Positions 43,941 to 53,329 of a DNA stretch of 64,000 bases are shown here, in pieces (positions within the stretch are counted from its first letter, which is position 1; each line of letters starts with the position of its first letter). The position numbers and the translations under genes were made by a program. The notes under the pieces were generated by a model. That model worked only from the letters and a program-made list of their open reading frames with translations. It did not search any database and was not told the origin of the DNA. This DNA comes from Roseomonas aeriglobus (GTDB taxonomy: Bacteria > Pseudomonadota > Alphaproteobacteria > Sphingomonadales > Sphingomonadaceae), in the NCBI GenBank assembly GCA_016937575.1, contig JAFHKN010000002.1, positions 3,531,001-3,595,000 on the forward strand, read 5' to 3'.

Positions 43941-45344
43941 ATGAGCGAAACCGAACTTGCCCAGACGGCACCTGAGGATGCCGGTGAACTGGACGAAGAC
44001 GATCGGCTGAAGCCCGAATTCGTTCGCGCGGTGCTCGATGCGGTCGACGACGGCGATGTCGAACGCGCGCGCGAACTCGTCGAGCCGCTCCACCCCGCCG
44101 ACATCGCCGACCTGTTCGAGCTGACCGGCCAGGACAATCGCGCGCGTCTGGCGCATGCGCTCCACGATCTGGTCGACGCCGACGTGTTCGCGGAGATGAA
44201 CGATTACGTCCGCGAGGACCTGATCGACGCGCTGGAGCCGCAGGAGGTCGCCGAACTCGCGGCCGAGCTCGATACCGACGACGCGGTCGCGATCATCGAG
44301 GATCTGGGCGCCGACGAACAGCGCGAAGTCTTGCGCGCGATGGAGCCCGACGATCGCGCGGCGATCGAGGAGGCGCTGAGCTACCCCGAGGAATCCGCCG
44401 GCCGCCTGATGCAGCGCGAGCTGATCGCGGTGCCCGAACACTGGACCGTCGGCGACGCGATCGACTATCTGCGCCGTAACGATGATCTGACGACCGATTT
44501 CTGGGAAATCTTCGTCGTCGATTCGCGGCACAAGCCGATCGGCAGCTGCCAGTTGTCGTGGATCCTGCGCACGCCGCGCGGGATCGCGATCGCCGACGTC
44601 ATGAAGCGCGAACAAACGCTGATCCCGGTCGACATGGACCAGGAAGAGGTCGCGCTGCGCTTTCAGAAATATGCGCTGATCTCCGCTGCGGTCGTCGATT
44701 CGAGTGGGCGGCTGGTCGGCATGATCACCGTCGACGACGTCGTCCACATCATCCAGGAAGAAGCCGGCGAGGACGCCCTGCTGCTGTCCGGTGCGGGCGA
44801 CGGCGACATCAACGAACCGATCCGCGAATCCTACAAGGCGCGCGTGCGCTGGCTGATCGCCAATCTGGGCACCGCGCTGGTCGCCGCGACGATCATCACG
44901 ATGTTCGAAGGAACGATCAGCCGCATGGTGGCGCTGGCCGCGCTGATGCCGATCGTGGCGGGTGTCGGCGGCAATGCCGGCACGCAGACGATGGCGGTGA
45001 CCGTCCGCGCGCTGGCGACCAACCAGCTGACGCGGTCGAACACCCTGCGCACGATTCGGCGCGAGATCGCGGTCGCGCTGCTCAACGGCGCGACCGTCGC
45101 CGCGGTAATCGGGATCGCGGTCGCGCTGTTCTACGCCAACGCGCTGCTCGGCGGCGTGATCGCGACCGCGATGCTCGCCAACATCGTCATCGCCGGGCTG
45201 TTCGGCGTCGTCGTGCCCCTCACGCTCGAACGGCTGAACCTCGACCCGGCCGTCGCCTCGTCGATCTTCGTGACGATGACGACCGATTCGATGGGCTTCC
45301 TCGTCTTCCTGGGTCTGGCATCAGCCAGCGGCCTGGTGGGTTGA
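43941..45344 (+). CDS. mgtE: Magnesium transporter MgtE
   Basis: This is a 467-residue Mg2+ channel. The acidic N-terminal MgtE_N domain (helical repeats with LEPQEVAELAAELDTDDA) covers residues about 20-145, a CBS pair follows at about 150-270 (with MKREQTLIPVDMD), and five transmembrane helices (about 300-465) form the pore, including AALMPIVAGVGGNAGTQTMAV, the conserved segment. The ATG at 43941 has GGGAGGGCGGGG upstream. I searched the 156-bp leader by eye for an M-box-like structure and saw none. It is followed after 22 bp by the DUF1489 gene. Confidence 0.95.
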   Translation: MSETELAQTAPEDAGELDEDDRLKPEFVRAVLDAVDDGDVERARELVEPLHPADIADLFELTGQDNRARLAHALHDLVDADVFAEMNDYVREDLIDALEPQEVAELAAELDTDDAVAIIEDLGADEQREVLRAMEPDDRAAIEEALSYPEESAGRLMQRELIAVPEHWTVGDAIDYLRRNDDLTTDFWEIFVVDSRHKPIGSCQLSWILRTPRGIAIADVMKREQTLIPVDMDQEEVALRFQKYALISAAVVDSSGRLVGMITVDDVVHIIQEEAGEDALLLSGAGDGDINEPIRESYKARVRWLIANLGTALVAATIITMFEGTISRMVALAALMPIVAGVGGNAGTQTMAVTVRALATNQLTRSNTLRTIRREIAVALLNGATVAAVIGIAVALFYANALLGGVIATAMLANIVIAGLFGVVVPLTLERLNLDPAVASSIFVTMTTDSMGFLVFLGLASASGLVG

Positions 45345-45366
45345 GCGCCGCGGGCGGCGTCCCCAG

Positions 45367-45783
45367 ATGGGGGCGGTGCCGCTCCATCTGACAAAGGTCG
45401 CCTTCGGGCATGATTCGCTCCCCTCGCTGGAGGAGCGCGCACGGCTGCGCGCCGGCGAAGGCACCGGCCTGTTGCTGACGACGCGCTATCTGCCCAAGCG
45501 GCACGAGGAGATCGCCGGGCAGGGCTCGCTCTACTGGATCATCAAGCACCAGCTGGTTGCGCGCTCCCCGATCATCGGCTTCGGCGAGGCGGAGGGCGGG
45601 CGTATCGCGATCCGGCTAGGGCGCGAACTGATCCCGGTCCAGCCGCGCGGCAAGCGCGCGCATCAGGGCTGGCGCTATCTGGAGGATGCCGATGCGCCGA
45701 TCGATCTGGGTGGCGGGGCGGAAGGCCTCTCGGCGATGCCGGCAACGTTGGTTGGAAAGCTGAGCGAATTGGCGCTCATATGA
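45367..45783 (+). CDS. DUF1489 family protein
   Basis: This 138-residue protein has an opening PLHLTKVAFGHDSLPSLEERA and then YWIIKHQLVARSPIIGFGEAEGG, the conserved core of the DUF1489 family found in alphaproteobacteria. The function is unknown. There are no cysteines and no signal peptide. The ATG at 45367 is used; a GTG nine bases downstream (PLHLTKVAFG) would also suit the family. It follows mgtE by 22 bp on the same strand and may be co-transcribed. Confidence 0.87.
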   Translation: MGAVPLHLTKVAFGHDSLPSLEERARLRAGEGTGLLLTTRYLPKRHEEIAGQGSLYWIIKHQLVARSPIIGFGEAEGGRIAIRLGRELIPVQPRGKRAHQGWRYLEDADAPIDLGGGAEGLSAMPATLVGKLSELALI

Positions 45784-45786
45784 TGT

Positions 45787-45922
45787 CAGTCGTTCCCGCG
45801 AAGGGGCACCCCGCAGCATATTACTTTGCGAAGACCCCGACGGTGGGAATCAATAGTCGCTGAGCGCGGTAAGGCTCACTACGTTCAGCCAGAATGAATT
45901 CCCGCCTTCGCGGGAATGACGG
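45787..45922. repeat. Dispersed inverted repeat, family A, copy 4 (expanded)
   Basis: It runs from cgttcccgcgaagg at the left to ccttcgcgggaatgacgg at the right, with centre agtcgctgagcgcggtaaggctcac, in the same orientation as copy 2. The left side contains an extra 40 or so bases (catattactttgcg region). It lies between the DUF1489 gene and the exported cyclophilin gene. Confidence 0.72.
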
Positions 45923-45936
45923 TGAGAGGCCAGACT

Positions 45937-46536
45937 ATGTTCGCTCCCTTTGTCCTTGCCGCACTGTTGCAGGTGGCGCCGGTTGCACCCGCCCCGACCC
46001 CGACCCCGACCCCGCCACCCGCCCCGGCGACGGTGAAGGTCGTCATGACCACCACTGCCGGTCCGATCACGCTTGCGCTGGAAAAGGAACGCGCGCCGGT
46101 CACCACGGCCAATTTCCTGCGCTACGTCGATGCCAGGCGGCTGGACGGCATCACCTTCTATCGCTCGATGAAGCTGCCGTGGAACGCCGGGCTCATCCAG
46201 GCGGGGCAGCGCGACATGGCGAAGCGCTATCCGAGAATCGCCCACGAACCGACCTCGAAGACCGGTCTGACCCATAGCGACGGCGCGATCTCGATGGCGC
46301 GGCTGGCGCCGGGGACGGCGACCGCCGACTTCTCGATCGTCGTCGGCGACATGACCGGGCTCGACGCGAAGGCCGACGACCCCGGCTTTGCGGTGTTCGG
46401 CCGCGTGGTCGAGGGGATGGACGTGGTCAAGACGATCTGGAACTCGCCCCGCTCGCCGACCAAGGGCGAAGGCGTGATGAAGGGTGAGATGCTCGAGCCG
46501 CCGGTCAAGATCCTGACCGTGCGGCGCGTGCCCTGA
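45937..46536 (+). CDS. Exported peptidyl-prolyl cis-trans isomerase (cyclophilin type)
   Basis: This 199-residue cyclophilin has a signal peptide (MFAPFVLAALLQVAPVAPA) and a Pro/Thr-rich linker (PTPTPTPPPAPA) before a catalytic domain starting KVVMTTTAGPITLALEKERAP. Conserved points are TFYRSM, LIQAGQRD and FSIVVGDM, though active-site Arg/Phe/His spacing is somewhat diverged from ppiB. It would act in the periplasm on folding outer-membrane proteins. The ATG at 45937 is preferred; an upstream in-frame start at 45916 lies in the repeat. Confidence 0.9.
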   Translation: MFAPFVLAALLQVAPVAPAPTPTPTPPPAPATVKVVMTTTAGPITLALEKERAPVTTANFLRYVDARRLDGITFYRSMKLPWNAGLIQAGQRDMAKRYPRIAHEPTSKTGLTHSDGAISMARLAPGTATADFSIVVGDMTGLDAKADDPGFAVFGRVVEGMDVVKTIWNSPRSPTKGEGVMKGEMLEPPVKILTVRRVP

Positions 46537-46543
46537 CCCGGCT

Positions 46544-47149
46544 TTACTTCGCCTCCGCCAGCAGCTCCGCTGCCTCGGCGCCCGTCCAGTCGTAATCGCC
46601 GACCATGCGCCATATCTCGCGCCCGTCGGAGCCGTAGAGGATCGTCGTCGGCAGCGTCGGCGTGACCTTCGGGATCCACGCCATCTTGGCATCCGTTCGC
46701 ACGTCGAGCGCCCCCAAGCCCTTGCCCTGCACGAACGGTCCGACCTTGGTTGCATCCATGTCCTGGCTGAGCGCGACGACCGCCAGCTTGCCCGCTTCCC
46801 GCTTGGCGAGCGCGTCGAGCGTCGGCAGTTCCTTCACGCACGGCGCGCACCACGTCGCCCACAGGTTGAGCAAAACCGGCTTGCCCTTGAAGTCGGCCAT
46901 CGATCCCGTCCTGCCGTCGAGGCTCGCGAAAGAGTTGGCTGGCGCGACTTCGCCCTTGTGGCTGCGGTCGACTTCGCGCGCGGTCGCGGCGGGTGCGGTG
47001 TCGTTCGACGGTGCGACCTCGTCCGGGCTGACCTCATCCGGACTTGCGGCGGCGGTAGCGACGTTTTCTTGTGCGGGGGCGCTCGATTGCCTATCGCAGC
47101 CCGCGGCCAGCAGGGCCACCAGGATCACAGGGTAAAGCGATACGCGCAT
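46544..47149 (-). CDS. tlpA: TlpA-like thioredoxin-family lipoprotein
   Basis: This 201-residue protein has a lipoprotein signal with lipobox LAAGC (Cys18), then a Pro/Ala/Glu-rich linker. The thioredoxin fold has WATWCAPC with the redox cysteines at 101 and 104, and cis-proline near [10 protein letters not shown]. Such TlpA/ResA-like proteins reduce periplasmic disulfides, often for cytochrome maturation. The start ATG at 47149 with GGAGG upstream overlaps the divergent argH start codon. It is tail-to-tail with the exported cyclophilin gene (gap 7 bp). Confidence 0.92.
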   Translation of the reverse strand: MRVSLYPVILVALLAAGCDRQSSAPAQENVATAAASPDEVSPDEVAPSNDTAPAATAREVDRSHKGEVAPANSFASLDGRTGSMADFKGKPVLLNLWATWCAPCVKELPTLDALAKREAGKLAVVALSQDMDATKVGPFVQGKGLGALDVRTDAKMAWIPKVTPTLPTTILYGSDGREIWRMVGDYDWTGAEAAELLAEAK

Positions 47150-48542
47150 GAGTTCCTCCAACAGCATGTGGGGCGGCAGGTTCGCCGAAGGACCCTCGGC
47201 GGTGATGCGCGCGATCAATGCCTCGATCCCGTTCGACAAGCAAATGTGGCGGCAGGATATTGCAGGCTCCAAGGCGCATGTCGCGATGCTGGCCGAAACC
47301 GGCATCGTGTCGCGCGAGGATGCCGACGCGATCACCGCGGGGCTGGAAAAGGTCGCCGACGATTATGCCGCCAACGGCGTGCCGGAGGATCTGGCGCTCG
47401 AAGACATCCACATGCTGACCGAGGCACGGCTGGCCGAGGCGATCGGGACCCCCGCCGGCCGCCTGCACACCGCGCGCAGCCGCAACGATCAGGTCGCGAC
47501 CGATTTTCGTCTGTGGGTACGCGACGCGATCGACGAGACGATGGTCGCCCTCGGCGCGTTGCTCGATGCGCTGATCGCGCGCGCCGACGAGCATGCCGAT
47601 GCGGTGATGCCGGGCTTCACCCATTTGCAGAGTGCGCAGCCGGTGACTTTGGGCCACCACCTAATGGCGTATCACGACATGATCGCACGCGATCGGTCGC
47701 GGTTCGCTGATGCCCGCGCGCGGCTCAACCGCTGTCCGTTGGGCGCGGCGGCGCTCGCCGGCACCGGTTTCCCGATCGACCGCGAGATGACCGCGGCGGC
47801 GCTGGGCTTCGACGGTCCCACCACCAACAGCCTCGATTCGGTCAGCGATCGCGACTTCGCGATCGAATATCTGACCAGCGCCAGCCAATGCGCGCTGCAC
47901 CTGAGCCGCCTGGCCGAGGAATTCGTGCTGTGGGCGTCGCAGCCGTTCGGATTCGTGTCCCTGAGCGACCAATGGTCGACCGGCAGCTCGATCATGCCGC
48001 AGAAGCGCAACCCCGACGCGGCCGAGCTGGTGCGCGGGCATTCGGGGCGGATCGTCGGGCTGATGACTGGCCTGATGATCACGATGAAGGGGCTGCCGCT
48101 CGCCTATTCGAAGGACATGCAGGACGACAAGCCGCCGGTGTTCGAGTGCCATTCGCTGCTCGCGCTGTCGATCGCGGCGATGACCGGGATGGTCGGAAGC
48201 GCGACCTTCCGCACCGACCGGATGCGCGGCGTGGCCGAGGCTGGCTTTGCGACTGCGACCGACCTCGCCGACTGGCTGGTGCGCGAAGCCGGCCTGCCGT
48301 TCCGCGAGGCGCATCACGTCACCGGCCGCGCGGTGGCGCGTGCCGAGGCTCTGGGCGTGAAACTCGACGCGCTTCCGATCGAGGAACTGACTGCGATCGA
48401 CGCGCGGATCGATGCGCGCGTCTATGATGTGCTCACCGTCGACGCCTCGGTTGCCAGCCGCAAGAGCTTCGGCGGCACCGCCCCCGACCGCGTTCGAGCG
48501 GCAGTCGCGACAGCGCGGGCCGCGCGGGAGCAGGAGGCATGA
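47148..48542 (+). CDS. argH: Argininosuccinate lyase
   Basis: This 464-residue enzyme releases arginine and fumarate from argininosuccinate. The family signature [15 protein letters not shown] and the [19 protein letters not shown] segment are complete. The annotated ATG at 47148 overlaps the start of the divergent tlpA gene (CATG); the next ATG at 47166 ([11 protein letters not shown]) would also fit homologues and would leave a small gap. Downstream, its stop overlaps the lptM-like start by four bases (ATGA). Confidence 0.96.
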   Translation: MSSSNSMWGGRFAEGPSAVMRAINASIPFDKQMWRQDIAGSKAHVAMLAETGIVSREDADAITAGLEKVADDYAANGVPEDLALEDIHMLTEARLAEAIGTPAGRLHTARSRNDQVATDFRLWVRDAIDETMVALGALLDALIARADEHADAVMPGFTHLQSAQPVTLGHHLMAYHDMIARDRSRFADARARLNRCPLGAAALAGTGFPIDREMTAAALGFDGPTTNSLDSVSDRDFAIEYLTSASQCALHLSRLAEEFVLWASQPFGFVSLSDQWSTGSSIMPQKRNPDAAELVRGHSGRIVGLMTGLMITMKGLPLAYSKDMQDDKPPVFECHSLLALSIAAMTGMVGSATFRTDRMRGVAEAGFATATDLADWLVREAGLPFREAHHVTGRAVARAEALGVKLDALPIEELTAIDARIDARVYDVLTVDASVASRKSFGGTAPDRVRAAVATARAAREQEA

Positions 48543-48772
48543 GGGTTCTCGTCGCTGTCGGCCTGTTCGCACTGGCGGCCTGCGGGTCGCGCGGTGACCT
48601 GAAACCCGCGGCGGGCCAGTCGCTGCCGGTGAAGCCCTATGGCGCGACCGCCACGCCGACCGCGACCGACCTGATGCAACCCACGACCCAGGCACGCCCA
48701 CGCCGTGGCGACGACCTGCAGCAGACGAGCGACAAGCGCGCCCGCGATGAATTCGACCTTCCGCCGAAGTGA
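48539..48772 (+). CDS. lptM: LptM-like small lipoprotein
   Basis: This is a 77-residue lipoprotein. The lipobox LAAC at residues 12-15 is directly followed by GSRGDLKPA, matching the CGxxGxL pattern of the LptM (YifL) family, which assists maturation of the LptD LPS translocon. The remaining 55 residues are hydrophilic and probably unstructured. The start overlaps the argH stop, and lysA begins four bases after its stop. The position just upstream of lysA or dapF is common for this family. Confidence 0.8.
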   Translation: MRVLVAVGLFALAACGSRGDLKPAAGQSLPVKPYGATATPTATDLMQPTTQARPRRGDDLQQTSDKRARDEFDLPPK

Positions 48773-48776
48773 GACG

Positions 48777-50033
48777 ATGGACGATTTTGCCCCCAAGAAC
48801 GGTGTGCTCCACGCCGAAGACGTGCCCCTGACCCGCATCGCGGAGGAGGTCGGCACCCCCGTCTATGTCTATTCGCGCCGCACCTTCGAGCGCCATGCCC
48901 GCGCGTTTCGTGAGGGGCTTGAACAGGCCGGCAGGGTGCATCTGGCCTATGCGATCAAGGCCAATCCAAACCTCGCGGTGCTGCGGATCATGGCCAACAT
49001 GGGCTATGGCGCCGACGTCGTGTCGGTCGGCGAGATGCGCCGTGCGCTGGCGGCGGGCATGAAGCCTGCGGACATCGTTTTCTCCGGTGTCGGCAAGACA
49101 GTCGCGGAACTGGAAGCCGGGCTCGACGCCGGGATCGGCCAGTTCAACCTCGAGCTGGAAGAGGAGGGCAGCGTCCTTGCGTCGCTCGCCGCCAAGCGCG
49201 GTCAGCGGGCGCCGGCGGTGCTGCGGGTCAACCCGGACGTCGATGCGGGCACCCACGCCAAAATCTCGACCGGCAAGGCGGAGAACAAGTTCGGCGTCGC
49301 GATCAGCGATGCGGTCGCGATCTTCGACCGGCTCGCGCCGCTGGAGGGTCTCGACCTACGCGGTGTCGCGATCCACATCGGCAGTCAATTGCAGAGCCTG
49401 GCACCACTGGAGCAGGCCTATGTCCGCATCGGCGCGCTGGTCGCCGAACTGCGCGCGCGCGGCCATCAGATCACACATGTCGATCTTGGTGGTGGTCTGG
49501 GCGTGCCGTATCGGCCCGACGACGTCTTCCCCTCGCCGGCCGAACTCGGTGCGATGGTCGCACGCGTGACAAAGGATTGGGGTGTCACGCTGATGTTCGA
49601 ACCCGGCCGCGTGATCGCGGGCAATGCGGGTGTGCTGCTGACCAAGGTCATCTGGGTGAAGCCGGGCGTGGGTGACCCCTGGGTGATCGTCGATGCGGCG
49701 ATGAACGACCTTGCCCGGCCGGCCCTGTATGACGCGTTCCATGATTTCGTTGCGGTCGAACCGAACGGCGAGCGCATCACGGCGAACATTGCCGGACCGG
49801 TGTGCGAAAGCGGCGACACCTTTGCCAAGAACCGCGAGATCGATGTGGTGAAGAGCGGCGATCTTGCCGTCTTCCGCACCGCCGGGGCTTACGGTGCGAC
49901 GATGGCCTCGACCTACAACAGTCGCGCGCTGGTGCCCGAAGTGCTGGTCGACGGTGATCGCTACGCCGTCGTCGCTGATCGCATCGCTGCCGAAACGGTT
50001 ATGGGCGCGGAACGAGTGCCGGATTGGTTGTGA
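48777..50033 (+). CDS. lysA: Diaminopimelate decarboxylase
   Basis: This 418-residue PLP enzyme makes lysine from meso-diaminopimelate. The PLP lysine lies in AYAIKANPNLAVL, followed by GVGKT, the HIGSQ motif, GGGLGVPY and the C-terminal CESGDTFA that completes the active site at the dimer interface. The N-terminus (MDDFAPKNGVLHAEDVPL) is typical. The ATG at 48777 follows the lptM-like stop by four bases. It is followed after 9 bp by the siroheme-type dehydrogenase gene. Confidence 0.96.
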   Translation: MDDFAPKNGVLHAEDVPLTRIAEEVGTPVYVYSRRTFERHARAFREGLEQAGRVHLAYAIKANPNLAVLRIMANMGYGADVVSVGEMRRALAAGMKPADIVFSGVGKTVAELEAGLDAGIGQFNLELEEEGSVLASLAAKRGQRAPAVLRVNPDVDAGTHAKISTGKAENKFGVAISDAVAIFDRLAPLEGLDLRGVAIHIGSQLQSLAPLEQAYVRIGALVAELRARGHQITHVDLGGGLGVPYRPDDVFPSPAELGAMVARVTKDWGVTLMFEPGRVIAGNAGVLLTKVIWVKPGVGDPWVIVDAAMNDLARPALYDAFHDFVAVEPNGERITANIAGPVCESGDTFAKNREIDVVKSGDLAVFRTAGAYGATMASTYNSRALVPEVLVDGDRYAVVADRIAAETVMGAERVPDWL

Positions 50034-50042
50034 CGGCGTAGG

Positions 50043-50786
50043 GTGCACAGCCTTCCCGTCTTCCTCCGCCTGACTGGCCGCGCGGTTGTCCTCGTCGGTG
50101 ACGGCGAGGCGACAGACGCGAAGCGGCGGTTGCTCGAACGCGCGGGCGCGCGGATCGTCGGCGAGGAGGCGACGGACGCTGCCTTGGCCGTCGTCATCGA
50201 CGACGATGCGGCGGTTGCCCGGCTGAAGGCGCGCGGGTTGCTGGTCAACGTCGTCGACCGGCCCGCCCTATGCGACTTCACCCTGCCGGCGATCGTCGAA
50301 CGCGGCGACGTGCTGATCGCGGTTGGAACCGGCGGTGTGTCGGCGGGGCTTGCCGCGGCGCTGCGCCAGCGGCTGGAAGCGTGGTTGCCCGCAGGTCTGG
50401 GCGCTCTTGCCAAAAGTCTTCAGGCCGCGCGCGACGCGATGCGCGTGCGGTGGCCCGACAGCGGCGATCGACGGCGCGCGATCGGGGCCGCCCTCGCACC
50501 CGGCGGCCCGCTCGATCCTCTGGATCAGCCGATGGCGGTCGAGGCATGGCTGGCGGATGCCGGCACCGTCGCGAGCCGGGTCGAAACGCTGGTCGTGAAC
50601 GACGATCCCGACCTGCTGACGCTGCGCGACGCGCGCCTGCTCGCGCTGGCCGATCGCATTCACCACACCCCCGATGTGGCATCCGCGATCCTCGACCGGG
50701 CGCGTGCCGATGCGGTGCGGATCGAGGCTCCCCTGCCGGAAGTGACGGAACCTGGCCTCACCTTGTGGGTAGAGAGGCGACGATGA
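50043..50786 (+). CDS. Siroheme synthase N-domain / precorrin-2 dehydrogenase-like
   Basis: This 247-residue protein begins with GTG at 50043. The N-terminal Rossmann fold (AVVLVGDGEATDAKRRLLERAGARIV) resembles the CysG/Met8 precorrin-2 dehydrogenase domain. The second half lacks the uroporphyrinogen methyltransferase domain, so it is a stand-alone dehydrogenase/ferrochelatase-type protein for siroheme synthesis. IAVGTGGVSAGLAAALRQRLEAWLP is also characteristic. The stop overlaps corA (ATGA). Confidence 0.85.
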   Translation: MHSLPVFLRLTGRAVVLVGDGEATDAKRRLLERAGARIVGEEATDAALAVVIDDDAAVARLKARGLLVNVVDRPALCDFTLPAIVERGDVLIAVGTGGVSAGLAAALRQRLEAWLPAGLGALAKSLQAARDAMRVRWPDSGDRRRAIGAALAPGGPLDPLDQPMAVEAWLADAGTVASRVETLVVNDDPDLLTLRDARLLALADRIHHTPDVASAILDRARADAVRIEAPLPEVTEPGLTLWVERRR

Positions 50787-51730
50787 GCGGTTTCGCCTAT
50801 GCCCTTCGCGACGGCCGCGCCGAGGAGATCGACCTCACCTCCGCCCCGTCCGCCTCCGGTGACATGATCTGGGTTCACCTGTGCGTGTCCGACGAGCATG
50901 CGCGCGCGTGGTTGAGCGAAGAAGCCAAGCTGCCGGACTATGTGATCGAAGGTCTCGTCGCCGCAGAAACCCGCCCGCGCTGCACCCCGATGGACGATGG
51001 CGCGCTCATCAACCTGCGCGGATTGACCGAGGCGGATGTTGGGAGCGACCTGCTCGCCTCGGTGCGCATTTATGCCGGTGCGGGGCGCGTCTACACCGTC
51101 ATGCGTCGGCCGCTGAAGGCGCTGGATGCGGTCAAGCGCGCGGTGGCCGCAAGCACGATCCTCGATCCGGGCGACCTGATCGCCGAATTTGCCAGCGCCA
51201 TCACGGAGGAACTCGATCCCGTCGTCGCCGATCTGGGCGACCGGCTCGACGTCTGCGAGACGCAGATCGAGGCGGTGCGCGCCTTCCGCCTGCGCCAGCG
51301 CGTCAATCGCGCACGGATCGAAGCGATCGGGTACAGGCGCTTCCTCAACCCGCAGCGTGCAGCCCTCGAAAAGCTGGCCGCGCTGCCCGCCGACTGGTTG
51401 CAGGACGACGACCGCGTCCACCTCTCCTCCGCCGCCGATCGCGCCGCGCGTATGGCCGAGGAGGTGGAGGCGATTCGCGAGCGCGCCGGGTTGATGCACG
51501 AAACGCTGACCGATCTGCGCGGCGAATTGATCGACCAGCGGAGCCTGGTCATTGCGATCGCAGCGATGGTGTTCCTGCCGCTGACCTTTCTGACCGGTCT
51601 CTACGGGATGAACGTCGAAGGGCTGCCCTATGCGAAGGAGCCGTGGGCATTCGACGCGATCCTCGGACTATGCGCGATCATCTCGGTCGCGATCGTCGGC
51701 TGGTTCAGCTGGCGGCACTGGACCCGCTGA
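50783..51730 (+). CDS. CorA-like Mg2+/Zn2+ transporter
   Basis: This is a 315-residue divalent cation channel. The large N-terminal cytoplasmic domain has a long helix (RRFLNPQRAALEKLA). Two C-terminal transmembrane helices flank the signature GMN (275-277) in YGMNVEGLPY, the selectivity loop. FMVFLPLTFLTGLYGM-like spacing is conserved. It may be CorA or the ZntB subtype; sequence alone does not decide. The start overlaps the siroheme gene stop. Its last 26 bp overlap the convergent receiver-protein gene. Confidence 0.92.
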   Translation: MSGFAYALRDGRAEEIDLTSAPSASGDMIWVHLCVSDEHARAWLSEEAKLPDYVIEGLVAAETRPRCTPMDDGALINLRGLTEADVGSDLLASVRIYAGAGRVYTVMRRPLKALDAVKRAVAASTILDPGDLIAEFASAITEELDPVVADLGDRLDVCETQIEAVRAFRLRQRVNRARIEAIGYRRFLNPQRAALEKLAALPADWLQDDDRVHLSSAADRAARMAEEVEAIRERAGLMHETLTDLRGELIDQRSLVIAIAAMVFLPLTFLTGLYGMNVEGLPYAKEPWAFDAILGLCAIISVAIVGWFSWRHWTR

Positions 51731-52298
51731 GCCGCTCGACCTCGTCGCTCAGGGCCTGGATCGAGGCGATCAGGCGGGTACGATCGGCATTGCTGACGGC
51801 GAGTTCCGCGCGTGCCTCGCCCAGTTCGATCGCACGCTGGGCAATGCGCGCGTCGAGCGTGGCGTTGGATCGCTTGAGGTCGGCCAGCCGCGCCGAACGC
51901 GCCAGGACCCGGTCGATCCGGGCGGTCAGCAGCTCGAAGGAAAAGGGCTTGGCGATCCAGTCGTCGGCGCCCGCGGCCAGCGCCTCCACTGCCGCGGTCG
52001 GGTCGCTGCGGCCCGTCACGACGACGACCGGCAGGTCCGCCGTCGCGTGCGCGGCGCGCAGTGCGGCGAGAACATCGACCCCCGACACTTCGGGCATGAC
52101 CATATCGAGCAGGACGAGGTCGATGCCGCCGCCCGCAACGACGGTCAGCGCCTGGCGGCCCGTGTCGCATGGAATGACGACGAACCCGGCCTGACCCAGA
52201 CGACGCGATAGCACGTCCAGGTTCGTACCGTTGTCGTCCACGACCAGAACCGTGGGGGCGGCGGGGCGGTGGGCGGGCAGGGGCCGGGCGTCGATCAT
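51705..52298 (-). CDS. Stand-alone response regulator (REC domain plus C-terminal coiled coil)
   Basis: This is a 197-residue protein. The REC domain spans about 16-130, with acidic pair DD21-22, phospho-acceptor Asp65 (LVLLDMVMPEVSG), Thr95 and Lys117 (AKPF). The C-terminal 60 residues form a coiled coil of heptad pattern (ATLDARIAQRAIELGEARAELAVSNADRTRLIASI). No output DNA-binding or enzymatic domain is present. It may bind a partner protein through the coiled coil. It is convergent with corA (26-bp overlap). The partner kinase is not in the window. Confidence 0.9.
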   Translation of the reverse strand: MIDARPLPAHRPAAPTVLVVDDNGTNLDVLSRRLGQAGFVVIPCDTGRQALTVVAGGGIDLVLLDMVMPEVSGVDVLAALRAAHATADLPVVVVTGRSDPTAAVEALAAGADDWIAKPFSFELLTARIDRVLARSARLADLKRSNATLDARIAQRAIELGEARAELAVSNADRTRLIASIQALSDEVERLSGSSAAS

Positions 52299-52358
52299 AG
52301 CCCGGCGACGGTAGGGCAGGATGGTTAATGGCGCGTCAACGCCCACCCGGCGCCACGG

Positions 52359-52895
52359 TCAGCGCTTCAGGAAATCCAGCATCTGTCCGACCATCGTCGC
52401 CAGCTGCGGCTCGGCCCGGTCGATTGCGTCGGGTCCTTCGGCGGTGTTGATCGCCACGCCCAGAGGCGTCGGCCAGCCACGCAGCGCATGGGTGATGCTG
52501 CGCAGCCCGATCAGCGTGGCGACGGCGGCCTGCCAGCCGGCGGCGGTCGCGATATGGCCCACCGGCAGACCATGGAAATAGGGGCGTTCGTCCTTCGCCA
52601 TCAGCTCGACGTGGTCGAGCGCGTTCTTGACCATACCGGAAAAGGTGCCGTGATAGCCGGGCGATCCGATGATGATGCCGTCCGCGGTCCGCAGCGCTGT
52701 CAGGAACGCATCCAGCGTCGGATTTCGGTCGCTCTGGCCAGGCTCGAAATTGGGAAAGGCGATCGCGTCACCGGTCAGCAGCGTCGTACGGGCGCCGCGA
52801 CTCTCGGCGATCGCCAGCGCCCGGGCAAGCGCGGTTCCGGTGGAGGATTGCGGGCGGCTGGTCCCACCCAGGGCGACGATATGCGGCTGGTTCAT
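52359..52895 (-). CDS. NAD(P)H-dependent FMN reductase
   Basis: This 178-residue flavoprotein has the flavodoxin-like fold. LGGTSRPQSSTGTALARAL is the FMN-phosphate loop, and IIGSPGYHGTFSGMVKNALDHVE matches the conserved FMN_red segment near residues 75-98. Family members reduce FMN, azo dyes or quinones with NAD(P)H. The role here is unknown. It lies 33 bp after fliS on the same strand but does not look functionally related to the flagellum. Confidence 0.9.
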   Translation of the reverse strand: MNQPHIVALGGTSRPQSSTGTALARALAIAESRGARTTLLTGDAIAFPNFEPGQSDRNPTLDAFLTALRTADGIIIGSPGYHGTFSGMVKNALDHVELMAKDERPYFHGLPVGHIATAAGWQAAVATLIGLRSITHALRGWPTPLGVAINTAEGPDAIDRAEPQLATMVGQMLDFLKR

Positions 52896-52928
52896 CGCCG
52901 CTCTCGCTAGCGGCTGAATCGCCGTACG

Positions 52929-53327
52929 TCACGCGCGGCGCGCGGATTCCCAGGCGCCGGCGATCTCTTCCAGCGTGCTCGCGACCGCCAGGAACGGCGC
53001 CGGGTCCATGCCCAGGCTGGCGTTGACGATCTCCTTGCGCGATCCCTGATACACCCGCGACAGCGTGCGCGACAATTCGCCGCCGTTGTCGAAATCGAGG
53101 CCGTTTTCGAGCGCGAAGAGCACCGACAGCGCGCGCGTCACACGCTCGCTTTTGACGTCGTAGCGGCGATTCTCCGCCGCCCAGGCTGCCGACCGCAGCG
53201 CGCGAACACATTCGGTGTAGAGCAGCGAGACGAGCCCGGCCGCATCCTGACCCCCGGTGCGACTGACCAGGTCGACCGAACGATAGGTCGCTTCGGGACG
53301 GGCGAGGGCGCTTGCGTAGCGGGCCAT
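52929..53327 (-). CDS. fliS: Flagellar export chaperone FliS
   Basis: This 132-residue protein is a FliS chaperone that holds unfolded flagellin before export. It has the helical pattern, with YTECVRALRSA, NRRYDVKSERVTRALSVLFALENGLDFDNGGELSRTLSRVY. It starts two bases after fliD ends. This fliD-fliS order is standard. No flagellin gene is in the window, so it must be elsewhere. Confidence 0.92.
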   Translation of the reverse strand: MARYASALARPEATYRSVDLVSRTGGQDAAGLVSLLYTECVRALRSAAWAAENRRYDVKSERVTRALSVLFALENGLDFDNGGELSRTLSRVYQGSRKEIVNASLGMDPAPFLAVASTLEEIAGAWESARRA

Positions 53328-53329
53328 GA

